Positions 45,691 through 54,091 of a stretch of DNA of 64,000 bases are shown here, piece after piece. The notes beneath the pieces were generated by a model. It was given only the letters and a program-made list of their open reading frames with translations. It made no database searches and had not been told where the DNA came from. The position numbers and the translations under genes are program-made. Each line of letters starts with the position of its first letter. Positions within the stretch are counted from its first letter, which is position 1. The stretch covers positions 22,581 through 86,580 of the forward strand of contig JBDHKD010000016.1 in NCBI GenBank assembly GCA_039586575.1. The letters run 5' to 3'. The DNA is from G020344215 sp039586575 (GTDB lineage Bacteria; Gemmatimonadota; Gemmatimonadetes; Palauibacterales; KS3-K002).

Positions 45691-47133
45691 GTGACTTCTC
45701 GATCTGAGGTATTCACCTCCCGCTGGGGAATGATGTTGGCCATGCTCGGTATGGCGGTGGGCACGGGCAACATCTGGCGCTTCCCGCGCATCGTCGCCAC
45801 CAACGGCGGCGGTAGCTTTCTGTTCGCCTGGGTCATCTTTCTGCTTGCTTGGTCGGTGCCGCTGATCCTGGTCGAGTTCGCGGTTGGCAAGGCGACCCGT
45901 TCCGGTACCGTGGGCGCTTTCGGCAAGCTGATCGGCAGGAAGTTCACCTGGATGGGCAGCTGGGTCGGTTGGTGCTCCACCGCCATCATGTTCTACTACT
46001 CGGTCGTGATGGGGTGGTGTATCCGCCATTTCGTCGCCACGCTGACGCGCGAGATTCCGGGCGCGACGCCGGAAGCGTTCTGGCAAGGGTTTGCCGGCTC
46101 GTCCGGGGCGCTGCTGACGCACGCCGTGGCGATGACGTTGGGGGTGGCCGTCGTCGCGCGGGGCGTGCGTGGGATCGAGCGTGTGGCGCGGGTGCTGATC
46201 CCCAGCCTCGTGGTGCTGGTGCTGGTACTCGCGGTCAGAGCGATCACGTTGCCCGGCGCCGTGCGGGGCCTCGAGTTCATGTTCACGCCTGACTGGGCGC
46301 AGCTGGCCGACTATCGGGTCTGGCTGGCGGCGCTGACTCAGAACGCCTGGGACACCGGTGCCGGCTGGGGTCTCATTCTGACCTACGCGGTCTACATGCG
46401 GGTGCGTGAGGACACGACACTGAACGCCTTCACCCTGGGGTTCGGAAACAACTCGATGTCGCTGTTGGCCGGGATCATGGTCCTCTGCACCGCGTTCGCC
46501 CTGCGGCCCGATGTGGCGGGCGAGATCGTTGGGGCCGGTAACGAGGGCCTCACTTTCATCTGGGTGCCGCAGCTGTTCGCGATGATTCCCGGCGGCCGCT
46601 TCTTCATGGCGCTGTTCTTCCTGGCCCTGGTCTTTGCCGCCTGGACGAGCCTGATCTCGATGATCGAGCTCGCCACACGGGTGCTCGCCGATGCGGGAAT
46701 TCCGCGGGTACGGGGCATATGGCTCGTCGGAGTGGTCGGTTTCCTCGCCGGCATCCCCAGCGCTCTCTCCATGGAATTCTTCGCCAACCAGGATTTCGTT
46801 TGGAGCGTTGGCTTGATGCTGTCTGGCTTCTTCTTCGCCTTCGCCGTGCTCAAGTTCGGCGTCCGCAGATTCCGCAACGAGCTGGTGAACCAGGCCGGCG
46901 CCGACATGACGATCGGCCGCTGGTGGGAGTGGACCATGGTGCTCTGCTTGCTAGGCTCCGTGGTTCTGATCGTCTGGTGGTTCCTCCAGGTGCGGGGAGA
47001 GGGATGGCGCTCGGCGCTCGACCCCTTCAGCACGTACAGCATCGGGACCGTGCTGGTGCAGTGGGCGATCGTGCTGCTGGCGTTCGTGTTGGCGAACAAC
47101 TGGCTGGCACGCCGCTCGGGAGTGGTGAAGTAG
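45691..47133 (+). CDS. Neurotransmitter:sodium symporter (NSS) family transporter
   Basis: 480 residues, ~12 membrane helices, GTG start with GAGG upstream. The SNF/LeuT core motif is clear at helix 1: GMAVGTGNIWRFPRIVATNGGGSF, followed by VEFAVGKATR and the unwound helix-6/8 region (AWDTGAGWGLILTYAVYM). It couples sodium entry to amino-acid uptake. A 38-residue MetS-like small subunit is encoded 4.7 kb further on, next to a tryptophanase gene. Substrate is not resolved from sequence. Confidence 0.92.
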   Translation: MTSRSEVFTSRWGMMLAMLGMAVGTGNIWRFPRIVATNGGGSFLFAWVIFLLAWSVPLILVEFAVGKATRSGTVGAFGKLIGRKFTWMGSWVGWCSTAIMFYYSVVMGWCIRHFVATLTREIPGATPEAFWQGFAGSSGALLTHAVAMTLGVAVVARGVRGIERVARVLIPSLVVLVLVLAVRAITLPGAVRGLEFMFTPDWAQLADYRVWLAALTQNAWDTGAGWGLILTYAVYMRVREDTTLNAFTLGFGNNSMSLLAGIMVLCTAFALRPDVAGEIVGAGNEGLTFIWVPQLFAMIPGGRFFMALFFLALVFAAWTSLISMIELATRVLADAGIPRVRGIWLVGVVGFLAGIPSALSMEFFANQDFVWSVGLMLSGFFFAFAVLKFGVRRFRNELVNQAGADMTIGRWWEWTMVLCLLGSVVLIVWWFLQVRGEGWRSALDPFSTYSIGTVLVQWAIVLLAFVLANNWLARRSGVVK

Positions 47134-47170
47134 CGGCAAACCGCATGCTATGCGCGGTGCACCGTGGAAG

Positions 47171-47980
47171 ATGATCTCTCAGGTGAAAGACCACGCCGAC
47201 AGCGGGCGTCTCACGCCCTACGAAATGGTGTTCGGCGAAGATCGCTTCTCCGAGCAGGTGTTCCCGGCGATCGCTGAAGAAGCACGGCGGCAGTTGCTGG
47301 ACCCGTGGAGGCGCGATCAGTTTGCGCGGCTGGAGAGCGTGGGGTCGCTGCTTCTGGAGGTGCTCCCCGAGGGCGACGAGGCCGCGGCCGTCGACCAGTA
47401 CCTTCAGATTCTCTACCACGCCTACCACTTCTGGAACGCAGGCTGCCCGTTGTACGCTGTCGAGAAGCCGGTGCTCCGCCGTCTGGTCGAGTCGGCGCCG
47501 AAGCTCGAGGGTTGGCGCTTGCGGTTGCCAGAGCCGGCGCTCTACGTGGAGTTGCCGCGCAACTTGTTTTGGGCCGAGGTGACGGGCGGCCCCCCCGAGC
47601 CGGTGGAGGGGCTGCACCTGGCGCGCGAGCCCGAGGGCGCCGCGGAGGTCGACGTGCTGCTGGTGCTGGGGATGCGGCCCGAGCGGGGCGGCTTCAGCGT
47701 CGCCGGGCTCAGCCTGGACCCGGAGCGGGCGCTGGCGCTCGAGGCGCCCGAGTCCTTCGCTTCGGACATTCCCGGCGCCGAACTCGCTGGACTATATTCC
47801 CTGCGGAGGTTCTCGGAGGCCGCGGTGCTAACGATGCGCCTGCTCTGGTACGTCGATACGAATCCGGCGGCGCTCGAGCGGGTGAGCGTCGTCGAACTGG
47901 AGCGGCGGGCGCCCGGCCATAGCCAGCCAACGGCCCTGGGCCACGTCCGGGTGAGCCTGGTCGAACGGAGACGCGGATGA
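47171..47980 (+). CDS. Conserved hypothetical protein
   Basis: 269 residues if translation starts at ATG 47171; an in-frame ATG at 47150 is an equal alternative. Cytoplasmic, with aromatic/charged stretches FFGEDRF-type near the start (YEMVFGEDRFSEQVFPAIAE), QYLQILYHAYHFWNAGCPLY, and a mixed alpha/beta C-terminus. The stop overlaps the next gene (ATGA at 47977), so it is coupled to the site-2 protease. I do not recognise the family. Confidence 0.7.
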   Translation: MISQVKDHADSGRLTPYEMVFGEDRFSEQVFPAIAEEARRQLLDPWRRDQFARLESVGSLLLEVLPEGDEAAAVDQYLQILYHAYHFWNAGCPLYAVEKPVLRRLVESAPKLEGWRLRLPEPALYVELPRNLFWAEVTGGPPEPVEGLHLAREPEGAAEVDVLLVLGMRPERGGFSVAGLSLDPERALALEAPESFASDIPGAELAGLYSLRRFSEAAVLTMRLLWYVDTNPAALERVSVVELERRAPGHSQPTALGHVRVSLVERRRG

Positions 47981-49101
47981 ACGGCGGTGTCCGCATAGCG
48001 CGGTTCTTCGGCTTCGAGGTGCGGCTCGACCTCTCGTGGTTTGTGGTCTTCCTGCTCGTCCTCTGGACGTTCGCCCAGAGTGTTTTCCCCAATGCGAGCC
48101 CGGGACTGAGCCGGACGACGTACGTCGTCATGGCGCTGGTAGGTGCAATCCTCTTCTTCGCTTCGGTCCTACTCCACGAGCTGGCGCACTCGGCGATGGC
48201 GAGGGCGCGGGGCATAACGGTGGAGGGCATCACCCTGTTCATCTTCGGTGGCATGGCCCGGATCCGTTCCGAGGCCACCAACCCGAAGGACGAGTTTCTG
48301 ATCACCGTCGTCGGTCCGCTGTCCAGCTTCCTGATCGGGCTGATCTTGCTGGCGGCCGCCTGGCTGGGCAGAGCGACGGGTCTGCCGCAAGCCACCGTGG
48401 CCGTGGCCAACTATCTCGCGCTGCTGAACTTCATTCTGGCGGGCTTCAATCTGATTCCCGGGTTCCCTCTCGACGGCGGCCGTCTGTTGCGCTCACTGGT
48501 CTGGCACTTGACCGATGATTTGCGCAAGGCGACGCGCTGGGCGTCGCGGACCGGCCAGGCATTCGGGCTCTTCATGGTCGGGCTCGGAATGCTCAGCCTG
48601 TTTCAGGGTTTCTTGGTCAACGGGATCTGGCTCATCTTCATCGGTTGGTTCCTCACCCAGGCGGCGGAAGCGAGCTACAAGCAGCTGATCATGCGGAGGG
48701 TTCTGGAGGGCGTCGAGGTCCGGGAGGCGATGACGCGGAACCCCGAGACCGTCTTCCCGGACCTGCCACTTCGCGACCTGGTGGACGACTACTTTCTGAG
48801 ACGCCGCTACAGTGCTTTCCCGGTGATCGACAACGCCGGTAACCCGCTGGGTTTGATTACCCTGAGGCAGGTGAAGGAGATCGACCGTGGCAGCTGGCCC
48901 ACCACACCGGTTAGCAGCGTGATGACCCGAATCTGCGAGGCCGTGACCGTCCGACCGGACGACTCGCTGGCGGAAGTCTTGACCAAGTTGGAGAGCGCCG
49001 GCGTGGGGCGTGCGCTCGTGGTCAACGATGGGCGACTCGAGGGCCTCATCTCGCCCTCGGACGTGGCGGCTTGGCTGGACAGATACCAGCAGCTGCATTA
49101 G
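47977..49101 (+). CDS. Site-2 protease (M50) with two CBS domains
   Basis: 374 residues. Six or so membrane helices with the zinc sites SVLLHELAHSAMARARG (HEXXH) and NLIPGFPLDGGRLLRSL (third ligand Asp), the intramembrane metalloprotease signature. Residues ~240-370 are two CBS domains (VREAMTRNPETVFPDL, VSSVMTRICEAVTVRPDD), which bind nucleotides and may set activity. Cuts membrane-spanning regulators such as anti-sigma factors; the substrate here is unknown. Overlaps the upstream gene by 4 bp. Confidence 0.93.
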   Translation: MNGGVRIARFFGFEVRLDLSWFVVFLLVLWTFAQSVFPNASPGLSRTTYVVMALVGAILFFASVLLHELAHSAMARARGITVEGITLFIFGGMARIRSEATNPKDEFLITVVGPLSSFLIGLILLAAAWLGRATGLPQATVAVANYLALLNFILAGFNLIPGFPLDGGRLLRSLVWHLTDDLRKATRWASRTGQAFGLFMVGLGMLSLFQGFLVNGIWLIFIGWFLTQAAEASYKQLIMRRVLEGVEVREAMTRNPETVFPDLPLRDLVDDYFLRRRYSAFPVIDNAGNPLGLITLRQVKEIDRGSWPTTPVSSVMTRICEAVTVRPDDSLAEVLTKLESAGVGRALVVNDGRLEGLISPSDVAAWLDRYQQLH

Positions 49102-49111
49102 CGAGGGTCGA

Positions 49112-49801
49112 GTGGGCGGCGGCAAGAAAGGCAAGCGGCGGAGTGACGGAGCGGGCAGCGAGCCGGCGGCTGCGCGTCAAGAGCGTGCCGGACGTCTGAT
49201 CGAGCAGCTGGCGGGATCGTACGAGGCCCGTGTCGAGCTCAACTTCACGAATCCGCTCGAGCTCGCCGTCGCCACGATCCTGTCGGCGCAGTGCACTGAC
49301 AGGCGCGTCAACGAAGTCACGGATACCCTGTTCAAGAAATACCGGACCGCCGAGGACTACGCCAACGCCGATCCCGGAGTATTCGAGGAAGAGATCCGCT
49401 CCACCGGCTTCTTCAGGAACAAGACACGCGCGATCATCGGCTTCGCTCAGTCGCTCGTCGAAACTTACGACGGCGTCGTACCGGGAACGATGGAGGAGCT
49501 GGTGCAGCTCTCCGGCATCGGCCGCAAGACCGCGAACGTGATACTGGGCTCGGCGTTCGAGGTGAACGAGGGGATCGCCGTCGATACGCACGTCAAGCGC
49601 GTCGCGCAGCGGCTCGGCCTGACGGCGGAGTCCGATCCCGACAAGATCGAGTGCGATCTGATGCGGCTCGTGCCGCGGGAGGGCTGGCACAGCTTCTCGT
49701 TGCGGATGATACAGCACGGCCGGTACACCTGCACGGCCAGGGCGCCGAACTGCGGGGCCTGCCCGCTGGCGGATCTCTGCCCGAGCGCCGAGCTGAACTG
49801 A
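49112..49801 (+). CDS. nth: Endonuclease III
   Basis: 229 residues with start GTG 49112, which follows GAGGG by 5 bases and the protease stop by 10; longer in-frame starts lie inside the preceding gene. Helix-hairpin-helix LSGIGRKTANVILGSAF with the catalytic Lys, catalytic Asp in AVDTHVKRV, and the [4Fe-4S] ligands C-x6-C-x2-C-x5-C at the C-terminus. Removes oxidised pyrimidines by glycosylase/AP-lyase action. Confidence 0.95.
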   Translation: MGGGKKGKRRSDGAGSEPAAARQERAGRLIEQLAGSYEARVELNFTNPLELAVATILSAQCTDRRVNEVTDTLFKKYRTAEDYANADPGVFEEEIRSTGFFRNKTRAIIGFAQSLVETYDGVVPGTMEELVQLSGIGRKTANVILGSAFEVNEGIAVDTHVKRVAQRLGLTAESDPDKIECDLMRLVPREGWHSFSLRMIQHGRYTCTARAPNCGACPLADLCPSAELN

Positions 49802-49820
49802 GGAAACGGAGCGTATCGAG

Positions 49821-50408
49821 ATGGAACTGAAGCGCGACGACGCCGTGGCTCTGATGCATGAGTTCACGGAGAACGAGAACCTGCGGCGTCACATGTACGC
49901 GGTGGAAGCTGCGATGCGGGCCTACGCCAGGAAGTTCGGTGAGGACGAGGGGCTATGGGGGATCACCGGGCTGCTACACGATTTCGACTACGAGCGCTGG
50001 CCCAACGACGCGCGGCGACCCGATGACGAACACCCGACGACCGGGGTGGCCATTCTGAGGGAGCGGGGATACCCGGAGGAGATATTGCAGGCGATCCTTG
50101 GACACGCGGAACACACGGGCGTGCCGCGCGAGACACTGATGGCGAAGACATTGTTCGCCGTCGACGAGCTCACCGGATTCCTGACGGCGTGCGCGCTGGT
50201 GCGACCCGATGGGATCAACGGCATGAAGGTGAAGTCGGTGAAGAAGAAGTTCAAGGACTCGAGCTTCGCCCGCGGTGTGAATCGCGAGGATGTGAGCAAA
50301 GGTGTCGAGGAACTGGGCGTCGACTTTGCGGAGCACGTCGAGCTGGTGATCGACGCGATGAGCGAGATCAAAGACGAGTTGGGGCTGGGAGGCAGCGGGG
50401 CGTCCTGA
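49821..50408 (+). CDS. HD-domain metal-dependent hydrolase
   Basis: 195 residues. HD motif ITGLLHDFDYERW and surrounding His/Asp (LRRHMYAVEAAMRAY, H in AILGHAEHTG) as in HDIG/YfbR-like phosphohydrolases. Start ATG 49821 with GGAGCG-like site. Sits between nth and the tryptophanase gene, all co-directional. Likely a nucleotide or phosphate-ester hydrolase; the substrate is not known. Confidence 0.88.
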   Translation: MELKRDDAVALMHEFTENENLRRHMYAVEAAMRAYARKFGEDEGLWGITGLLHDFDYERWPNDARRPDDEHPTTGVAILRERGYPEEILQAILGHAEHTGVPRETLMAKTLFAVDELTGFLTACALVRPDGINGMKVKSVKKKFKDSSFARGVNREDVSKGVEELGVDFAEHVELVIDAMSEIKDELGLGGSGAS

Positions 50409-50426
50409 CGCCCGCTGGCGATAGGA

Positions 50427-51818
50427 ATGCCGATCAAGACGATCATCGAGCCGTTCAGAATCAAGGCGGTCGAACCGATCCGGATGACGACCCGCGATGA
50501 GCGGGAGGCGCGGATCGAAGAAGCCTACTATAACGTGTTTCTCCTGCATGCCGACGATGTGCTGATCGACTTGCTCACCGATAGCGGGACCGGCGCGATG
50601 AGCTCGAATCAGTGGGCGGCCGTGATGCGGGGCGACGAATCGTATGCGGGCAGTCCTTCATATTATAGGTTCGAGGCGGCGGTCAAGCGGCTGTTCCCGT
50701 TCAAGCACGTCATACCGACGCACCAGGGCCGGGCGGCCGAGCGGATTCTGTTTTCCGTTACCTGCAAGCCCGGTCAGATCGTTCCGAGCAATACGCATTT
50801 CGACACGACACGCGCCAACATCGAGTATCGTGGTGCACGGGCCGTCGACCTGCCCTGTAAGGAATCACACGAGACTGGTGCCATCCATCCGTTCAAGGGC
50901 AACATGGAAGTCGAGGCGCTGGTAGACCTGCTCGAGCAGCAGGGCCCCGCGAAGGTGCCTCTCGTGATGATGACGGTGACGAACAACTCGGGCGGCGGTC
51001 AGCCGGTCTCGATGGCGAACGTGCGGGCCGTGTCGGAGGTCTGTCAGCGCCATGGCATACCGTTCTATATCGATGCCTGCCGCTTCGCCGAGAACGCGTA
51101 TTTCATCAAGCAGCGAGAGCCGGGCTACGACGGCAAAGCCGTCGCGGAGATCGCCTACGAGCTCATGGGCTACGCCGATGGGTGCACCATGTCGGCAAAG
51201 AAGGATGGACTGGCGAATATCGGCGGCTTTCTGGCGACCAACGACGAGGAGCTGGCGCGGCAGGAGAAAGACCTGCTCATCTTGACGGAGGGCTATCCGA
51301 CGTACGGTGGCCTGGCGGGCCGTGACCTGGAAGCGATCGCTGTCGGTCTGGAAGAGGTCGTGCACGAAGACTACCTGCAGTATCGGATCGTTTCGACCGA
51401 ATACCTTGGGAAGCACATCTCGAGTGAAGGTGTGCCGATCGTACAGCCGCCCGGCGGCCACGCCATCTACGTCGACGCCAAGGAATTCCTGCCGCATCTA
51501 GGCCCGCTTCAGTATCCGGGCGTCGCGCTGGCTGTCGAGCTGTATGTCGAGGGTGGTATCCGGGGCGTGGAGATCGGCAGCGTGATGTTCGGTCACCTGG
51601 ATCCCGAGACCGGCCAGGAGGAGGCGGCCGAGAAAGAGCTGCTTCGCTTGGCCATTCCTCGGCGGGTTTACACGCAGAGTCATATCGACTACGTAGTCGA
51701 AGCGATCCTGGAGGTGTGGCGGCGCCGTGAGCAGATCGGCGGCTACCGGATCACTTACCAGGCACCGTTCCTGAGGCACTTCACGGCGCGGTTCGAACCG
51801 CTCGGTGGGCGGTCTTGA
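50427..51818 (+). CDS. tnaA: Tryptophanase (tryptophan indole-lyase)
   Basis: 463 residues of the beta-eliminating lyase family. PLP Lys259 in MSAKKDGL, and family blocks EPFRIK, FIDLLTDSGTGAMS-type, MRGDESYAGS, IPTHQGRAAE. The tryptophanase and tyrosine phenol-lyase branches differ at a few sites: here FDTTRAN has Asp (as in TnaA, Thr in TPL) and GVEIGS has Ile where TPL has the phenol-binding Arg (SMERG). That argues for tryptophan as substrate, although several other blocks (KPGQ, PRDERE) look TPL-like. It splits tryptophan to indole, pyruvate and ammonia. Confidence 0.78.
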   Translation: MPIKTIIEPFRIKAVEPIRMTTRDEREARIEEAYYNVFLLHADDVLIDLLTDSGTGAMSSNQWAAVMRGDESYAGSPSYYRFEAAVKRLFPFKHVIPTHQGRAAERILFSVTCKPGQIVPSNTHFDTTRANIEYRGARAVDLPCKESHETGAIHPFKGNMEVEALVDLLEQQGPAKVPLVMMTVTNNSGGGQPVSMANVRAVSEVCQRHGIPFYIDACRFAENAYFIKQREPGYDGKAVAEIAYELMGYADGCTMSAKKDGLANIGGFLATNDEELARQEKDLLILTEGYPTYGGLAGRDLEAIAVGLEEVVHEDYLQYRIVSTEYLGKHISSEGVPIVQPPGGHAIYVDAKEFLPHLGPLQYPGVALAVELYVEGGIRGVEIGSVMFGHLDPETGQEEAAEKELLRLAIPRRVYTQSHIDYVVEAILEVWRRREQIGGYRITYQAPFLRHFTARFEPLGGRS

Positions 51819-51843
51819 TCTGGCGCGGGGGTCGAAGCTTCCA

Positions 51844-51960
51844 GTGAACACAACCGCGATCCTCGTTATGGTGCTCACCTGTGGTTTCGTCTGGGGCGGC
51901 TTTCTGGCCCTGCTGGCCTACGGGATCAAGCGTGAGCGAGAGAAGGCGGGGGAATTCTAG
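51844..51960 (+). CDS. MetS-like small subunit of an NSS transporter
   Basis: Only 38 residues from GTG 51844: a single hydrophobic helix with the pattern AILVMVLTCGFVWGGFLALL and a charged tail (KREREKAGEF). Small MetS-type subunits of sodium/amino-acid symporters have this size, the WGG motif after the helix, and a basic/acidic tail. It lies 25 bp after tryptophanase and 4.7 kb from the NSS transporter, an unusual separation. A weak ribosome site, but the reading frame is intact. Substrate linkage to tryptophan is inference. Confidence 0.65.
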   Translation: MNTTAILVMVLTCGFVWGGFLALLAYGIKREREKAGEF

Positions 51961-51997
51961 GAGCGAGGGGCTGGCCCTGGCGATCGCGCGGGTCACC

Positions 51998-52342
51998 GTG
52001 CTGGCGCCCGGTGGGTTCGTGGCGGGCTACGCGGTCGGCCGCGGGCTGGGTCGAATCGTCAGTGGGTGTCCGCTCGCTGGCGCCTGCGTCGACGCGACAC
52101 CGGTACTGCTGGCCTGGCCGCTGGCCATCCTGGGCATGGGGGCCGGAAGCACGTTCGCGGCGTCGCGGGTTGGCGAGTGGTGGCAGGGGATGCTGGTGTG
52201 GGCGGCGGGAATCGTCTCGCTGCTGGTTTTCGTCGTCGTCATCGGCTGGCTGGGCAGCGACAGCGCCGCGGGCCTGGTGATCGCGCTGACCTGGCTGGTT
52301 GCAGCGCTTGCCGTGGCAGGCGCAGCCTGGCGTCGGCTATAA
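51998..52342 (+). CDS. Small hydrophobic membrane protein
   Basis: 114 residues from GTG 51998 (a CTG at 51971 or other starts are possible; longer in-frame extension overlaps the MetS-like gene in another frame). Four hydrophobic helices with Gly-rich faces (AGYAVGRGLGRIVSG, LLAWPLAILGMGAG, LVWAAGIVSLLVFVVVIGWL, LVIALTWLVAALAVAGA). No known motif. Ends 31 bp before the SPFH gene. Function unknown. Confidence 0.55.
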   Translation: MLAPGGFVAGYAVGRGLGRIVSGCPLAGACVDATPVLLAWPLAILGMGAGSTFAASRVGEWWQGMLVWAAGIVSLLVFVVVIGWLGSDSAAGLVIALTWLVAALAVAGAAWRRL

Positions 52343-52373
52343 TGTAGAAGTCTCAAAATGAAGAGGTGAAACC

Positions 52374-53270
52374 ATGGCAGATCCGATCATCCCGCGTGAG
52401 TTCCGCGCGATGAGGCGTCCCTCGTTCGCGAAGTCGCTCGCGATGGTGCCGGTGGCGGCGGTACTACTGGTCGCCGTGACGCTCCCGTTCTCGTGTACGA
52501 CCGTCGCCGAGTACGAGGTCGCGGTGCTCAAGAACCCGGTCACCGGTAACGTGGGGGATGCATCTTTCGGGCAAGGTCTCTACTTCGCCGCGCCCGCCTT
52601 CTTCTGGAAGCAGTACTCGAAGTACGAGACGCGGGAGATCCAGTGGCCTTTCGGCGCGCAGAGCGAGCGTGCCGAAGCGCTGACCGCGGACCAGCTGACG
52701 ATCACCGTGGACGCTTCCTACCGCTACCGGGTCAACCCGGAGAAGGCGGTCGATCTCTTCCTGGTGGTCGGGGATATGGGTGCCGTCAACCGGTATGTGT
52801 ACACGACGTACCGGACGGCGCTGCGTGACGCCATCGCGGAGTTGACGGGCGCGCAGATCCTCTCCACGGACCGCCTGCGGATCGCGTCGCGCGTCGAGCA
52901 GTTGATGGACGAAGAATTGGAGCCGAAGGGGATCGAGGTCGTACGCTTCTTCGTCCGCGAGATCCAGCCGCCGCCGGCGGTGCGGCAGGCGATCGAGCTG
53001 AAGCTGCAGCGCGAGCAGGAGGTACAGGCGCAGAGGTACCAGACCGAGATCGTGACGGAGCAGGCCGAGCAGAAACGCCAGGAGGCTCTGGGCATTCGCG
53101 ACGCCCAGAACATCATCGGCGAGAGCCTGACGGCAGCGTACCTGTCGTACTTCTACATGCAGACGCTCCAGCAGGTGGGTCAGAAGGAGGGGAACGTGAT
53201 CATCGCGCCCACCGAGGGCGGCAACCTGCTGTTCAACGTTCCGACCAGTATCCGCCGCGGGGGGCAGTAG
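52374..53270 (+). CDS. SPFH/band-7 (prohibitin-like) membrane protein
   Basis: 298 residues with GAGG upstream. N-terminal membrane helix (ALAMVPVAAVLLVAVTLPF-type), then an SPFH domain (YEVAVLKNPVTGNVG, YYRYRVNPEKAVDLFLVVGD) and a Glu/Gln-rich coiled coil (KLQREQEVQAQRYQTEIVTE). It belongs with prohibitin/HflK-C-like scaffold proteins that organise membrane microdomains or protease complexes. Co-directional with the small membrane protein before it. Confidence 0.88.
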   Translation: MADPIIPREFRAMRRPSFAKSLAMVPVAAVLLVAVTLPFSCTTVAEYEVAVLKNPVTGNVGDASFGQGLYFAAPAFFWKQYSKYETREIQWPFGAQSERAEALTADQLTITVDASYRYRVNPEKAVDLFLVVGDMGAVNRYVYTTYRTALRDAIAELTGAQILSTDRLRIASRVEQLMDEELEPKGIEVVRFFVREIQPPPAVRQAIELKLQREQEVQAQRYQTEIVTEQAEQKRQEALGIRDAQNIIGESLTAAYLSYFYMQTLQQVGQKEGNVIIAPTEGGNLLFNVPTSIRRGGQ

Positions 53271-53345
53271 GACGCCTTGCGAACGGGCGCCCCTCCGAGG
53301 TTGATTGCAGAGGGGCGCCCGAGCAGCAGCAGGAGATCCAAGGCG

Positions 53346-54089
53346 ATGAGCCTGCAGTCCGGCACCCGGTTTTGCGCGTTCGCCGCAGTCGTGTGCCTGA
53401 CCTACGCATGTCGGCCAGCTAGGCCCACTTACGACATCGCTCCGGTTTTAGCCAACAGAGAAGAGGTTGCCGAGGCGCTCCGGGACGTCCAGACGCCCGA
53501 GGACGCGGTGGTGGTGCTCTTGGTCCACGTAGACGAGTTGGGGGATGTCACCGATGTCCGAGTCGCGGTGGGCTCGGGCGACCGGCGGCTGGATGGCTGG
53601 GCCGTCCGTGCCGGGCGGCAGATGCGGTTCGAGCCGGCTGTTTACGAGGGGAGGCCGGTACCGTCGCTGGTGCAAATCCCGGTGACCTTCGAGAAAGCGC
53701 CACCGCCGGGCGACCCGCCGGCGGCGTTGAACGCCGACTCGCTGGTCGCGCTGATGGCCGGCGACCACCCGGGCGTGCGGGGCGCGGCTCACGTGCGGGT
53801 TCACGTCGACATCGAGGGCCGGGCCTTCGAGGTCATGCACCTGCGGGCCAGCAGCCTCGAGGTGCGGGAGCTGGGGCAAGATCTGGTCGCCGTCATGCGT
53901 TTCAGACCGGCACGAGATCGGAACGTGCCGGTTGATGCTTGGATCGTCGTGCGCTTCGAGTTCGAGGGCATGCGGTCCCGAATCTGCGTCGAGCCGGACC
54001 GCGAGCCCTTGGGAGTCGGCGCCCTACGGAGCGGCACGGTCGTCTGCTACAGCCCGCCGCTACCGCCGGCGGGCCAGCCGCTGCGCTGA
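53346..54089 (+). CDS. Secreted protein with two TonB C-terminal-like domains
   Basis: 247 residues. ATG 53346 follows AGGAG and opens a signal-like segment (FCAFAAVVCLTYACRP, a weak lipobox). Two tandem domains match TonB C-terminal folds (VVVLLVHVDELGDVTDVRV ... MRFEPAVYEG and HVRVHVDIEGRAFEV ... MRFRPARD). It lacks the N-terminal membrane anchor and Pro-rich spacer of a true TonB, so it may be a periplasmic or lipid-linked adaptor. No partner ExbB/ExbD is nearby. Confidence 0.65.
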   Translation: MSLQSGTRFCAFAAVVCLTYACRPARPTYDIAPVLANREEVAEALRDVQTPEDAVVVLLVHVDELGDVTDVRVAVGSGDRRLDGWAVRAGRQMRFEPAVYEGRPVPSLVQIPVTFEKAPPPGDPPAALNADSLVALMAGDHPGVRGAAHVRVHVDIEGRAFEVMHLRASSLEVRELGQDLVAVMRFRPARDRNVPVDAWIVVRFEFEGMRSRICVEPDREPLGVGALRSGTVVCYSPPLPPAGQPLR

Positions 54090-54091
54090 GA

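Noticed and set aside
50427..51818. Tyrosine phenol-lyase
   Set aside because: The phenol-binding Arg of TPL is replaced by Ile (EIGS) and the Thr by Asp (FDTT), as in tryptophanase.
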